A stretch of 64,000 bases of DNA from Clostridium beijerinckii. GTDB taxonomy: Bacteria; Bacillota; Clostridia; Clostridiales; Clostridiaceae. The DNA is taken from the NCBI RefSeq assembly GCF_036699995.1, contig NZ_CP144906.1:5488292-5552291 (forward strand), given 5' to 3'. Shown here one piece after another: positions 7,751 through 16,099 of this stretch. The position numbers and the translations under genes are program-made. The notes under the pieces are model-generated. The model was not told the origin of the DNA, ran no database searches, and worked only from the letters and a program-made list of their open reading frames with translations. How positions within the stretch are numbered: the stretch's first letter is position 1; each line of letters opens with the position of its first letter.

Positions 7751-9625
7751 ATGTCAATGTGCACATCAGCAGATTGCAAATTATGTGAATTTTTATCATC
7801 AAAAGAAGATCTAGAAACATCATTCAACAGAGTTGAAACACAAAAAGCAAAATGTAAATTCGGAAAAGAAGGAGTCTGTTGCAAACTCTGCTCGAATGGT
7901 CCATGTAAGATAACACCTAAATCACCTAAAGGTGTATGTGGTGCGGATGCTGATACTATCGTATCAAGAAACTTTTTAAGAGCGATAGCAGCAGGTTCCG
8001 CATGTTACCTTCACGTAGTGGAAACTACAGCAAGAAACCTTAAAGATATTGGTGAAGGAAAAGGTAGTTTAAAAATAAAAAGCCCTGAAACATTGGATAA
8101 GCTTGCTAAAATATTTGATATTGTTGAATCAGATATAAATGCCAAAGCAATTAAAGTAGCTGATGAAGTTCTTAGGGATTTATATAAACCAAGATTTGAG
8201 AAAATGGAATTGGTAGAGAAATTAGCTTATGCTCCAAGATATCATAAGTGGAAGGAATTAAATATTTTACCTGGCGGTGCAAAATCTGAAGTTTTTGATG
8301 CTCTAGTAAAAACTTCAACAAATCTAAATAGTGATCCTGTAGATATGCTGCTTAATTCACTTCAACTTGGAATTGCTACTGGAATATATGGTCTAGTGTT
8401 AACTAACCTTTTAAATGATGTTATGCTAGGTGCTCCAAAAATCAGACAAGCTAAAGTTGGCTTTAGAGTAATAGATGAGGATTATATCAACATAATGATT
8501 ACAGGTCATCAGCATTCTGATATTGCACATCTTCAAGATAAATTAATTGATGAGAATGTCGCAAAAAGAGCAATGGAATTAGGTGCAAAGGGCTTTAGAT
8601 TAGTTGGCTGTACATGCGTAGGCCAAGATCTACAGTTAAGAGGAGAGCATTATACTGAAGTTTTTTCAGGCCATGCTGGAAATAATTATACAAGTGAAGC
8701 CGTACTCGCAACTGGTGCTATAGATTTAATTGTCTCAGAATTTAACTGTACAATACCAGGACTTGAACCTGTAGCTGAGAAATTTAATGTAAAAACTATC
8801 TGTATAGATGATGTTGCTAAGAAGAAAAATGCTGAATATATAAATTTTGATATGAGAAACGCTGAAGAAATTAGTGAAAAGATCATTTGCGAAGCATTAG
8901 AAAGCTATAAGAACAGAAGAAATAACGTCACAATAGACATTCCTAAGGATCATGGACATGATGATGTTGTAACTGGTGTTAGTGAAGGATCTTTAAAAGA
9001 GTTCCTAGGTGGAAATTGGAACGGTCTTATTGACTTAATAGCAAAAGGAAAAATCAAAGGTATAGCTGGTGTTGTAGGCTGTTCCAACTTAACAGCTAAA
9101 GGACATGATGTATTTACTGTTGAGCTAACTAAAGAATTAATAAAGAGAGATATTTTAGTTCTTTCAGCCGGATGTTCTTCTGGAGGCCTTGAAAATGTTG
9201 GTCTTATGTCTCCTGGAGCAGCTGATCTTGCAGGTGATAATCTAAGAGATGTGTGCAAATCCCTAGGCATTCCACCAGTATTAAACTTTGGTCCATGTCT
9301 AGCTATTGGAAGATTAGAAATGGTAGCAACTGAACTTGCTGAAAACTTGGGTATAGATATACCTCAACTTCCACTTGTATTATCAGCACCACAATGGCTT
9401 GAAGAGCAAGCATTAGCCGATGCTGCATTTGGACTATCATTAGGTCTGCCACTACATGTTGCAATATCTCCTTTTATAGATGGAAGTGAAGTTGTCACTA
9501 AAGTTTTAAAAGAAGATTTAGTTAATATAACAGGCGGTAAGCTTATTGTTCAAGAAGATGTAATTAAAGCTGCTGATGAGTTAGAGGAGATTATCGAAAA
9601 TAGAAGAATAGGATTAAACATATAA
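7751..9625 (+). CDS. cooS: Divergent Ni-Fe-S carbon monoxide dehydrogenase catalytic subunit (CooS-like)
   Basis: 624 residues, normal CooS length. Cys35, Cys43, Cys44, Cys47, Cys52 and Cys63 match the D- and B-cluster ligands. Candidate C-cluster ligands are present in order: TGHQHSD, VGCTCVGQD, NCTIPG, VVGCSNL, SAGCSSGGL and FGPCLAIG. The surroundings are unlike well-studied enzymes: the His ladder near residue 90 reads GSACYLHVVETTA, and the segment that holds the catalytic Lys reads PQWLEEQAL, with no Lys at the aligned place. There is an extra N-terminal CX4CX2C. No cooF, cooC, acs or hydrogenase genes are nearby. I chose ATG 7751 because the SD AAGGAG is too close to ATG 7742. Cytoplasmic. 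CO oxidation is possible but unproven. Confidence 0.85.
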   Translation: MSMCTSADCKLCEFLSSKEDLETSFNRVETQKAKCKFGKEGVCCKLCSNGPCKITPKSPKGVCGADADTIVSRNFLRAIAAGSACYLHVVETTARNLKDIGEGKGSLKIKSPETLDKLAKIFDIVESDINAKAIKVADEVLRDLYKPRFEKMELVEKLAYAPRYHKWKELNILPGGAKSEVFDALVKTSTNLNSDPVDMLLNSLQLGIATGIYGLVLTNLLNDVMLGAPKIRQAKVGFRVIDEDYINIMITGHQHSDIAHLQDKLIDENVAKRAMELGAKGFRLVGCTCVGQDLQLRGEHYTEVFSGHAGNNYTSEAVLATGAIDLIVSEFNCTIPGLEPVAEKFNVKTICIDDVAKKKNAEYINFDMRNAEEISEKIICEALESYKNRRNNVTIDIPKDHGHDDVVTGVSEGSLKEFLGGNWNGLIDLIAKGKIKGIAGVVGCSNLTAKGHDVFTVELTKELIKRDILVLSAGCSSGGLENVGLMSPGAADLAGDNLRDVCKSLGIPPVLNFGPCLAIGRLEMVATELAENLGIDIPQLPLVLSAPQWLEEQALADAAFGLSLGLPLHVAISPFIDGSEVVTKVLKEDLVNITGGKLIVQEDVIKAADELEEIIENRRIGLNI

Positions 9626-9672
9626 GAACCCATTAAATATAGGGAATAAGAAACTATATTTTTAATATCTAT

Positions 9673-9710
9673 AATGAATCTGGATAATAACACATTCAGA
9701 TTCATTTTTT
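9673..9710 (+). terminator. Terminator after cooS
   Basis: AATGAATCTG pairs with CAGATTCATT across a loop of about 15 bases, followed by a T-run. Confidence 0.85.
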
Positions 9711-9824
9711 CATTGAAATACATATTATGAATTAACTTCTTTATCCTATATAATTGATTTTTTAATAATATGTCGCAACATTATGAACCTTCAAGCTAAT
9801 CTTAAGTACTATTATCTTTATTAT

Positions 9825-9869
9825 AATTTTAATCAACTCGTTATTATAATTTACGAGTTGATTAAAATT
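9825..9869 (-). terminator. Terminator of the fusion/flavodiiron operon
   Basis: A perfect stem AATTTTAATCAACTCGT / ACGAGTTGATTAAAATT with an 11-base loop, just after the flavodiiron stop codon on the minus strand. Confidence 0.8.
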
Positions 9870-9884
9870 CATATCTTTTCTGTA

Positions 9885-11084
9885 TTATTTCATTGATTCA
9901 ATAATGCTATCAGCAATAGATTCCATTAAATCCTCATCGCTTTCTTTCATGCTAGAATTAATTGAAATTTCATTATCCAAAATAGTCATATCTTTCATTT
10001 CTTCTAATAATTCACGCATTAATTTACCTGATTGAGGCGCCCATGATCCATTTTCAATAATAGCAAAAGTACGTTTTTGAAGGTTTAATGCCTTCATATC
10101 CATTATATAGTCAAGCATTGGTGGATAAATCTTTAAATTATAAGTAACTGATGCTAACACAACGTGACTATATTTAAATGTTTCAGAAATCAGATATGAA
10201 ACATGAGTTTTGGAAACATCATACATAACTACATTGGTAATACCCTTCTTAACCAATCTTGTTGCTAACTCATTTGCTGCTGCTTCTGTATTACCATACA
10301 TTGTTCCATAAACAATCATCACGCCCTTTTCCTCAGGTGTGTAGCTACTCCATTTATCGTACTTATCAAGTAAATATCCAAAATCATTACGCCATACTGG
10401 TCCATGTAACGGACAGATAATCTTAATATCTATAGTGCCTGCCTTTTTTAAAAGAGCCTGAACATGAGGCCCATATTTACCTACAATATTTGTGTAATAC
10501 CTTCTAGCATCATCAATCCAATCACGATCAAAATTTACTTCATCGTTAAATAGCTTTCCATCTAATGCACCAAATGAACCAAAAGCATCAGCTGAGAATA
10601 ATACTCCATTTGTAGTATCATATGTTACCATAGCCTCTGGCCAATGTACCATAGGGGCAGAAACAAATACAACATTATGCTTTCCAAATGACATAGTATC
10701 TCCCTCTTTGACTTGCTCTACCTTATCTTCTATTTGGAACCCGAACTGATGCATAAATAAAAATGCCTTCTCAGTACATATTATCTTTACATTAGGATAG
10801 CGGATAACAATTTCTTCAATACACGCTGCATGATCAGGTTCCATATGGTTAATGACCATGTAATCTAAGTCTCTATCTCCTAAAACTCCCTTAATATTCT
10901 CAAGAAATTGTCTGCAAATTGACCAATCTACAGTATCAAATAGCACTGTCTTTTCATCTAAAAGTAAATAAGAATTATAAGAAACACCTCTTGGAATAGG
11001 ATGAACATTTTCAAAAAGAGCTAGACGACGATCATTTCCTCCTATCCAATAAAGATCTTCTGTTACCTCTCTAACACAATACAT
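9885..11084 (-). CDS. Flavodiiron protein (O2/NO reductase)
   Basis: 399 residues: a metallo-beta-lactamase-like diiron domain (1-250) and a flavodoxin domain (250-399). All diiron ligands are present: His80, Glu82, Asp84, His85 in HMEPDH, then His147, Asp166 and His227. The FMN loop is YGTMYGNTE. The enzyme reduces O2 to water or NO to N2O in the cytoplasm and normally takes electrons from rubredoxin. The start is ATG 11084 with SD AGGAGGA; an earlier in-frame start at 11105 lies upstream of the SD. It is 42 bases after the rubredoxin-containing fusion gene on the same strand and without a terminator between, so the two should be co-transcribed under the TATACC-N6-GTATAC operators. Confidence 0.95.
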   Translation of the reverse strand: MYCVREVTEDLYWIGGNDRRLALFENVHPIPRGVSYNSYLLLDEKTVLFDTVDWSICRQFLENIKGVLGDRDLDYMVINHMEPDHAACIEEIVIRYPNVKIICTEKAFLFMHQFGFQIEDKVEQVKEGDTMSFGKHNVVFVSAPMVHWPEAMVTYDTTNGVLFSADAFGSFGALDGKLFNDEVNFDRDWIDDARRYYTNIVGKYGPHVQALLKKAGTIDIKIICPLHGPVWRNDFGYLLDKYDKWSSYTPEEKGVMIVYGTMYGNTEAAANELATRLVKKGITNVVMYDVSKTHVSYLISETFKYSHVVLASVTYNLKIYPPMLDYIMDMKALNLQKRTFAIIENGSWAPQSGKLMRELLEEMKDMTILDNEISINSSMKESDEDLMESIADSIIESMK

Positions 11085-11126
11085 AGCTAATCCTCCTTTA
11101 AACAAAAAATTTATTTATTACCTGCT

Positions 11127-13031
11127 TTAAACTTCTATAAACATATCTTTTTCTTCACCACAAGCTGGGCAAGTCCACTCTTCAGGTAAATTTTCAAAAA
11201 GTGTTCCTGGGTTTACTTCGCCTTCTAAATCACCTACTCCTGGATCATATTCATAACCGCATCCATTACATACATAATGTTTCCAAGTTGGAGTGACTTT
11301 CTTTGGAATAGCTCTCTTCATCTTTTTCATTGGTGGAGCCTCTTTCTTCGGTTCACCATTGTCTAAAGCCTCAATAAGTAGAGGTAGTATTTCCATCAAA
11401 TCACCAACTATACCGTAATCTGCGTTTTTGAAAATCTTTGCATTAGGGTTTATATTAATTGCAACAATTGTAGAAGCATCCTTTATACCTTTTAAATGTT
11501 GACCTGCACCTGAAATACCACATGCAATATAAAGGTTTCCTTTAAATTTTTGCCCTGACATACCAACGTAACGATCAATTGGAACATATTTTAAAGTTTC
11601 AGCTACTGGTCTAGAAGAACCTATTGCTGCACCAGCCTGAACTGCAAGCTTTTCTATAAGATGCATATTTTCCTTTTCTCCTATACCTTGGCCCACACTA
11701 ACTACTCTCTCCGCCTTGCTTATTGGAGTATCTATAGGAATTCCTACAGAAAAATCATATCCATCCTTCTTAAGAGCTTCTACAAGAGAATTTACTTTCT
11801 CTTCAGGTGTACCATCTTTATAAATTACCTTCTTACGATATCCTGTTGCAGGTTCCCTCGAAGTTTTTGCTACACTCTCTGTTTTTGGCATTTTTCCTAT
11901 AATATTAGCGGCTATAACAACACGCTGGATTTCATTAGTTCCTTCATATATAGTGCAGATTTTAGCATCTCTATAGGCACGCTCAACTTCCATACCTTTA
12001 AGGTATCCGCTTCCCCCAAAGATTTGAAGAGCATCGTTGACAATCTCAAGACAAACATCAGAAGCATATTGTTTAGCCATTGCTGCTTCCATGCTGTAGT
12101 GCTCATGATTTCCTTTAAGCTCTGCTGCACTGTAAATAAGGAATCTTGCTGCTCTAAGTTTTGTGGCCATATCTGCTAATTTAAAAGCGATTATTTGTTG
12201 CTGGCAAATAGGTTTACCAAATTGAACTCTTTCTTTTGAATACTCTAAGGCATTCTCATAAGCACCTTGTGCTATTCCTAGAGCTTGGGCAGCAATACCG
12301 ATACGTCCACCATCTAATGTAGACATAGCAATTTTGAAACCATCGCCTTCTTTACCTAATAAATTTTCCTTAGGAACTTTTACATCATTAAAAATAAGCT
12401 CTGCAGTAGCTGATGAACGAATTCCCATCTTATCATAATGCTTACCAAAACTAAAACCTTCTGATCCCTTTTCAACGATAAATGCACTAATGCCTCGTGT
12501 ACCAATATTTGGGGTAGTCACTGCAAAAACAATATAAATATCTGCTTCGCCACCATTAGTGATAAATATTTTCTCACCATTTAAGATATAATAATCTCCT
12601 TCTAGTACAGCAGTTGTTTCTGTTCCTCCTGCATCACTACCTGCATTTTCCTCAGTCAAACCAAATGCTCCAAGCTTTTCACCCTTTGCTAATGGTACTA
12701 AATATTTTTGTTTTTGCTCCTCATTTCCAAAAGCTGCAATTGGATATGTTCCTAATGATGTATGTGCAGATAAGATTACTCCAGTCCCGCCATCAACTCT
12801 TGATAATTCCTCGACAGCTATCGCATAGCTAATCACATCTAAGCCAGCTCCTCCATACTCCTTTGAATACGGAATACCCATCACTCCCATATCAGCTAGC
12901 TTTTGAACTACTTCCGAAGGGAATTTATTTTCTTGATCCAACATAAATGCAATAGGTTTAACTTCCTCTTCAGCAAATTCTCTTATTTTTGTTCTCAAAT
13001 TTTCATGTTGTTCTGTAGTTTTGAAAAACAT
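11127..13031 (-). CDS. Acyl-CoA dehydrogenase - EtfA FAD domain - rubredoxin fusion
   Basis: 634 residues in three parts. Residues 1 to about 380 are a complete acyl-CoA dehydrogenase, with the substrate/FAD loops ([14 protein letters not shown]) and the catalytic Glu in [10 protein letters not shown]. Residues about 430-556 are the C-terminal FAD-binding domain of the ETF alpha subunit ([38 protein letters not shown]). Residues 580-634 are a rubredoxin with the iron-binding pairs Cys588/Cys591 and Cys621/Cys624. No ETF beta partner or ETF alpha N-terminal domain is visible. The layout suggests internal electron flow from acyl-CoA FAD to ETF FAD to rubredoxin iron, and then to the flavodiiron protein of the next gene. 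SD AAAGGGAGG precedes the start. Confidence 0.95.
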   Translation of the reverse strand: MFFKTTEQHENLRTKIREFAEEEVKPIAFMLDQENKFPSEVVQKLADMGVMGIPYSKEYGGAGLDVISYAIAVEELSRVDGGTGVILSAHTSLGTYPIAAFGNEEQKQKYLVPLAKGEKLGAFGLTEENAGSDAGGTETTAVLEGDYYILNGEKIFITNGGEADIYIVFAVTTPNIGTRGISAFIVEKGSEGFSFGKHYDKMGIRSSATAELIFNDVKVPKENLLGKEGDGFKIAMSTLDGGRIGIAAQALGIAQGAYENALEYSKERVQFGKPICQQQIIAFKLADMATKLRAARFLIYSAAELKGNHEHYSMEAAMAKQYASDVCLEIVNDALQIFGGSGYLKGMEVERAYRDAKICTIYEGTNEIQRVVIAANIIGKMPKTESVAKTSREPATGYRKKVIYKDGTPEEKVNSLVEALKKDGYDFSVGIPIDTPISKAERVVSVGQGIGEKENMHLIEKLAVQAGAAIGSSRPVAETLKYVPIDRYVGMSGQKFKGNLYIACGISGAGQHLKGIKDASTIVAININPNAKIFKNADYGIVGDLMEILPLLIEALDNGEPKKEAPPMKKMKRAIPKKVTPTWKHYVCNGCGYEYDPGVGDLEGEVNPGTLFENLPEEWTCPACGEEKDMFIEV

Positions 13032-13117
13032 AAATACACCTCCCTTTAATTATACGGTTTCACTAATGTAATTCTATGAAATCTGTAAAACCATATTCCC
13101 AATCATATTCCTTAAAT

Positions 13118-13169
13118 GTATACCTAAACCGTATACATTTATTGTATACCTCTAAGGTATACTTTTCAA
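13118..13169 (-). promoter_or_regulatory. Fusion operon promoter with two Rrf2-type operators
   Basis: On the minus strand TTGAAA (13164-13169) and TACAAT (13141-13146) are 17 bases apart. Operator GTATACC-TTAGA-GGTATAC (13144-13162, a perfect dyad) fills the spacer, and a second copy (13118-13136) covers the expected start site. Centres are 26 bases apart, so two dimers could bind nearly in phase on the DNA. Confidence 0.8.
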
Positions 13170-13478
13170 CTGTTATTTTATCTATTTTATTCCATAATAG
13201 ACAATTAAAGCTTAAAACTCCTCTTCTTTTAAAGATAATATAACTTTTCCTTCCATTATCTTATAAAAGCAATTATTTTTACTTGTAAAGTTTTTCTTTA
13301 TTTGTATTCCCCCTTATTTAATTTAAGATATATTTAAAGTTTCTATATTTATATCAACACTTATAATTATGCTATTTACAATACTATTATTAACATTAAT
13401 ATAAACTATAATAAAAAAAGCAGATACGAATTACGTAACTACTATTTTTTATTGATTTAATTTATTTTTCTTTTATGT
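13170..13478. other. Intergenic region, no gene seen
   Basis: AT-rich spacer between the fusion operon promoter and rlmH. No convincing frame, RNA gene or strong hairpin was found. Confidence 0.6.
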
Positions 13479-13958
13479 CTACTTATGATATGGTTCACCT
13501 TTAATTATTCTAAATCCTCTATAAATTTGCTCTAATAGCATTACTCTAAAAAGCTGGTGTGGAAATGTCATCTTTGAAAAGCATAATTTATAATTAGCTC
13601 TTGCTAAAACACTTTTTGAGATTCCTAGGCTTCCTCCTATTACAAATGCTATATTTGGATTTCCTGTTACCCCCAAGTTATCTATATATCCTGCAAACTC
13701 TTCTGATGTTAGTTGCTTTCCACCTAAATCCATTGCTATAACGAACATATTGTCTTTAATTTTATTTAGTATTCCTTGCCCCTCTTTCTCTTTAATTACC
13801 TCTTCTTCCTTTTCTGAAGCATTATCTGGTGTTTTTTCATCCACCAATTCAACTATATCTAATTTGCAATACCTTCCTAATCTTTTTGAATATTCTTCTA
13901 TAGCATCCCTTAAATACTTTTCCTTTATTTTACCAACTGTTATTATCGTTATGTTCAT
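13479..13958 (-). CDS. rlmH: 23S rRNA (pseudouridine1915-N3)-methyltransferase RlmH
   Basis: 159 residues, the standard length of this SPOUT enzyme, which methylates pseudouridine 1915 in helix 69 of 23S rRNA on assembled ribosomes. The knot segment is visible (FVIGGSLGISKSVLARA, then LCFSKMTFPHQLFRVMLLEQIYR), and the protein ends in the expected GEPYHK. Single gene, separated from the upstream exporter by a terminator. Confidence 0.97.
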   Translation of the reverse strand: MNITIITVGKIKEKYLRDAIEEYSKRLGRYCKLDIVELVDEKTPDNASEKEEEVIKEKEGQGILNKIKDNMFVIAMDLGGKQLTSEEFAGYIDNLGVTGNPNIAFVIGGSLGISKSVLARANYKLCFSKMTFPHQLFRVMLLEQIYRGFRIIKGEPYHK

Positions 13959-14010
13959 TGTTATCTCCTTTAATTATTTTATGAATACCTATATTATAAC
14001 TAAAAATAAA

Positions 14011-14045
14011 AACTGTAGCTAAATTCTTTACTCAGCTACAGTTTT
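14011..14045 (-). terminator. Terminator between the DHA2 exporter and rlmH
   Basis: AAACTGTAGCT / AGCTACAGTTT with a loop of about 12 bases and flanking A- and T-rich runs. Confidence 0.75.
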
Positions 14046-14116
14046 TATTTTTCAATACTATTTATATTTTATACTAAGTTTTAAACTAATAACAATTAGA
14101 ATATCATTATATTCCT

Positions 14117-15544
14117 TTATAGAGCTTCAACTTTAGCTCTAGATTTCGTCTTATATAATCTGTATGCTGTTAATACCGCTCCTAATGCACATATTATAGC
14201 TGCAGCAACATATACATATTGCATCCCATATACAAAAATATCATCTCTTCCCTCTATATATCCTGTAACATGATATCCTATTTGACTACTCATCCTATTG
14301 TATAAAAGAGTTGTTGATAATGATATTCCAAAAACCATTCCCAAATTTCTAACCAATGCATTTATGCTTCCAGCAATTCCTAAATTTTTTGTATCTACTG
14401 TAGACATAACTAATGAATTATTTGGTGACTGAAACATTCCATTTCCTAGTGTCATTATTGCTATAAAGGCAATTAATGCACCTATGTGAGAATACTCATT
14501 TAAAGTTGATATCAAAAATAAACCTAGACTAGTTCCAATAAGTCCTAAGAATGTTAAAACTTCAGATCCTATTCTATCTGATATATACCCACTCATTGGA
14601 GCAACAACTGATAAAATTATTGGTGATACCATCATTAATACACCAGTAACTGAAGGAGCTAGTTTCATCACGTATTGTAGGTAAAATGGCAATATAATAT
14701 TTGAACAACTTATTGCCACAAATGAGATGAATGCACAAAAAATACTGAGCGAAAATAATGAATTACTAAATATCTCTAGTTTCAATAATGGTTCATCAAT
14801 TCTTTTTTCAACAATTATAAATGAAATAAATAATATAATAGAGACAACAAATGATATAATGATTCCTATATTGTCATATCCAATTTCCTTACCAAAAGTT
14901 AAAGCACTGAATAAAAGTACCATAGTTGACCCAAATAAAATTGCACCTTTTATATCTAATTTTTCATTTGAATTATTAGAACTTTTAGGAAGTGTCTTCA
15001 TTGCCAAAGCCAATGCTAAAATTCCTATAGGCACATTTATTAAAAAAATATACTGCCAACTTAAAATCGATACAATTATTCCTCCCACTGGTGGACCTAT
15101 CATTGAACCTAATGCTACAAAAGTTCCATTTAACCCTAATGCTCTTCCTCTTTCATTTCTTGGAAAAACCTGAGTTATAATTCCTTGACTTGTAGACATG
15201 GTTCCTGCAGCGCCAATTGCTTGCAATATTCTCGAGAAGACTAACATTACTAATGAATTAGATAATCCACATAAAAGTGAACCAATCGTGAAAATAATTA
15301 TACCCAATTTAAAAACTGAAGTTTTACCCTTAATATCGGCTAATCTTCCAAATATAAGAATAGTTCCTACAATAACTATTAAATAACTCGTTACTACCCA
15401 TTCTATAGATGCCATGCTTACTGCAAGCCTCTGCGACATTACAGGAAGTGCTACATTCACTATACTGCTATCAAGTGTGGACATAAATGTCAGTAGTACA
15501 GTAGTAAATAATATTAACCATCTTTTTTTATCCGTACTTTCCAT
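14117..15544 (-). CDS. MFS drug exporter, DHA2 (14-TM, EmrB/QacA) family
   Basis: 475-residue membrane protein with about 14 hydrophobic segments. Motif D1 is seen as LDSSIVNVALPVM in the first helix, motif A as GRLADIKGKTSVF, and motif C as GPPVGGIIVSILSW. These mark the drug:H+ antiporter-2 family, which exports lipophilic or cationic compounds. The substrate cannot be read from sequence. No TetR or MarR regulator gene is adjacent. Confidence 0.85.
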   Translation of the reverse strand: MESTDKKRWLILFTTVLLTFMSTLDSSIVNVALPVMSQRLAVSMASIEWVVTSYLIVIVGTILIFGRLADIKGKTSVFKLGIIIFTIGSLLCGLSNSLVMLVFSRILQAIGAAGTMSTSQGIITQVFPRNERGRALGLNGTFVALGSMIGPPVGGIIVSILSWQYIFLINVPIGILALALAMKTLPKSSNNSNEKLDIKGAILFGSTMVLLFSALTFGKEIGYDNIGIIISFVVSIILFISFIIVEKRIDEPLLKLEIFSNSLFSLSIFCAFISFVAISCSNIILPFYLQYVMKLAPSVTGVLMMVSPIILSVVAPMSGYISDRIGSEVLTFLGLIGTSLGLFLISTLNEYSHIGALIAFIAIMTLGNGMFQSPNNSLVMSTVDTKNLGIAGSINALVRNLGMVFGISLSTTLLYNRMSSQIGYHVTGYIEGRDDIFVYGMQYVYVAAAIICALGAVLTAYRLYKTKSRAKVEAL

Positions 15545-16099
15545 ATGTTTTATCCTTTCTGTTTATACATGTTTTATCTAGCTGTAAAAATAGAGTTTAT
15601 ATACAATATCGAAACATTCATAAACCTAATCACACCTTATATGGTTGCAAATGCAACTATATAAAATTATAATATATTTTTATTATTTACACAAATGGTA
15701 TGATAATTCTCTAAATATAAAAATATAATCCACATTTTAAAGTTCAAAAAAAAAATTATCCACATTTTATTCTAATTCTATGGATAAAGTTCTTTATATT
15801 ATTTGTACAGTTTTAATATATATGTTCTAAAAAGTTTGCTTCATAAAAATTTATCTTAAAGAACTAACTAGTCCAAGTTAGATAATTTTATAGCAAATTA
15901 ATTAGATTAACTTGATACTTGTATAAATTAAATATCCTATAATTATTAGATCATGCTTTTAATAAACTGTTATAGGAAAAACTACGTGCAAATAATGTTT
16001 TCAAATCATAGATTAAAAATTCATTAATAATGAAAACTTACTATTAGCTTCTTTTAACATTAACAAAAGCATGATATTAATTATATTTTATACTATTAT
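15545..16099. other. Intergenic region with three DnaA-box-like sites and an inverted repeat
   Basis: No frame is supported. It holds TTATCCACA (15756-15764) with two one-mismatch copies, TAATCCACA (15726-15734) and, on the other strand, TTATCCATA (15779-15787). Further right an 11-bp inverted repeat, ATCATGCTTTT (15950-15960) and AAAAGCATGAT (16065-16075), encloses about 100 bases that include smaller stems (GTTTTC/GAAAAC). The latter lies in the 3' region of the chemoreceptor gene. Confidence 0.5.

Noticed and set aside
11661..12179. Long plus-strand open frame of 172 codons
   Set aside because: It is antisense to the acyl-CoA dehydrogenase fusion, has no SD and a composition typical of a shadow frame.
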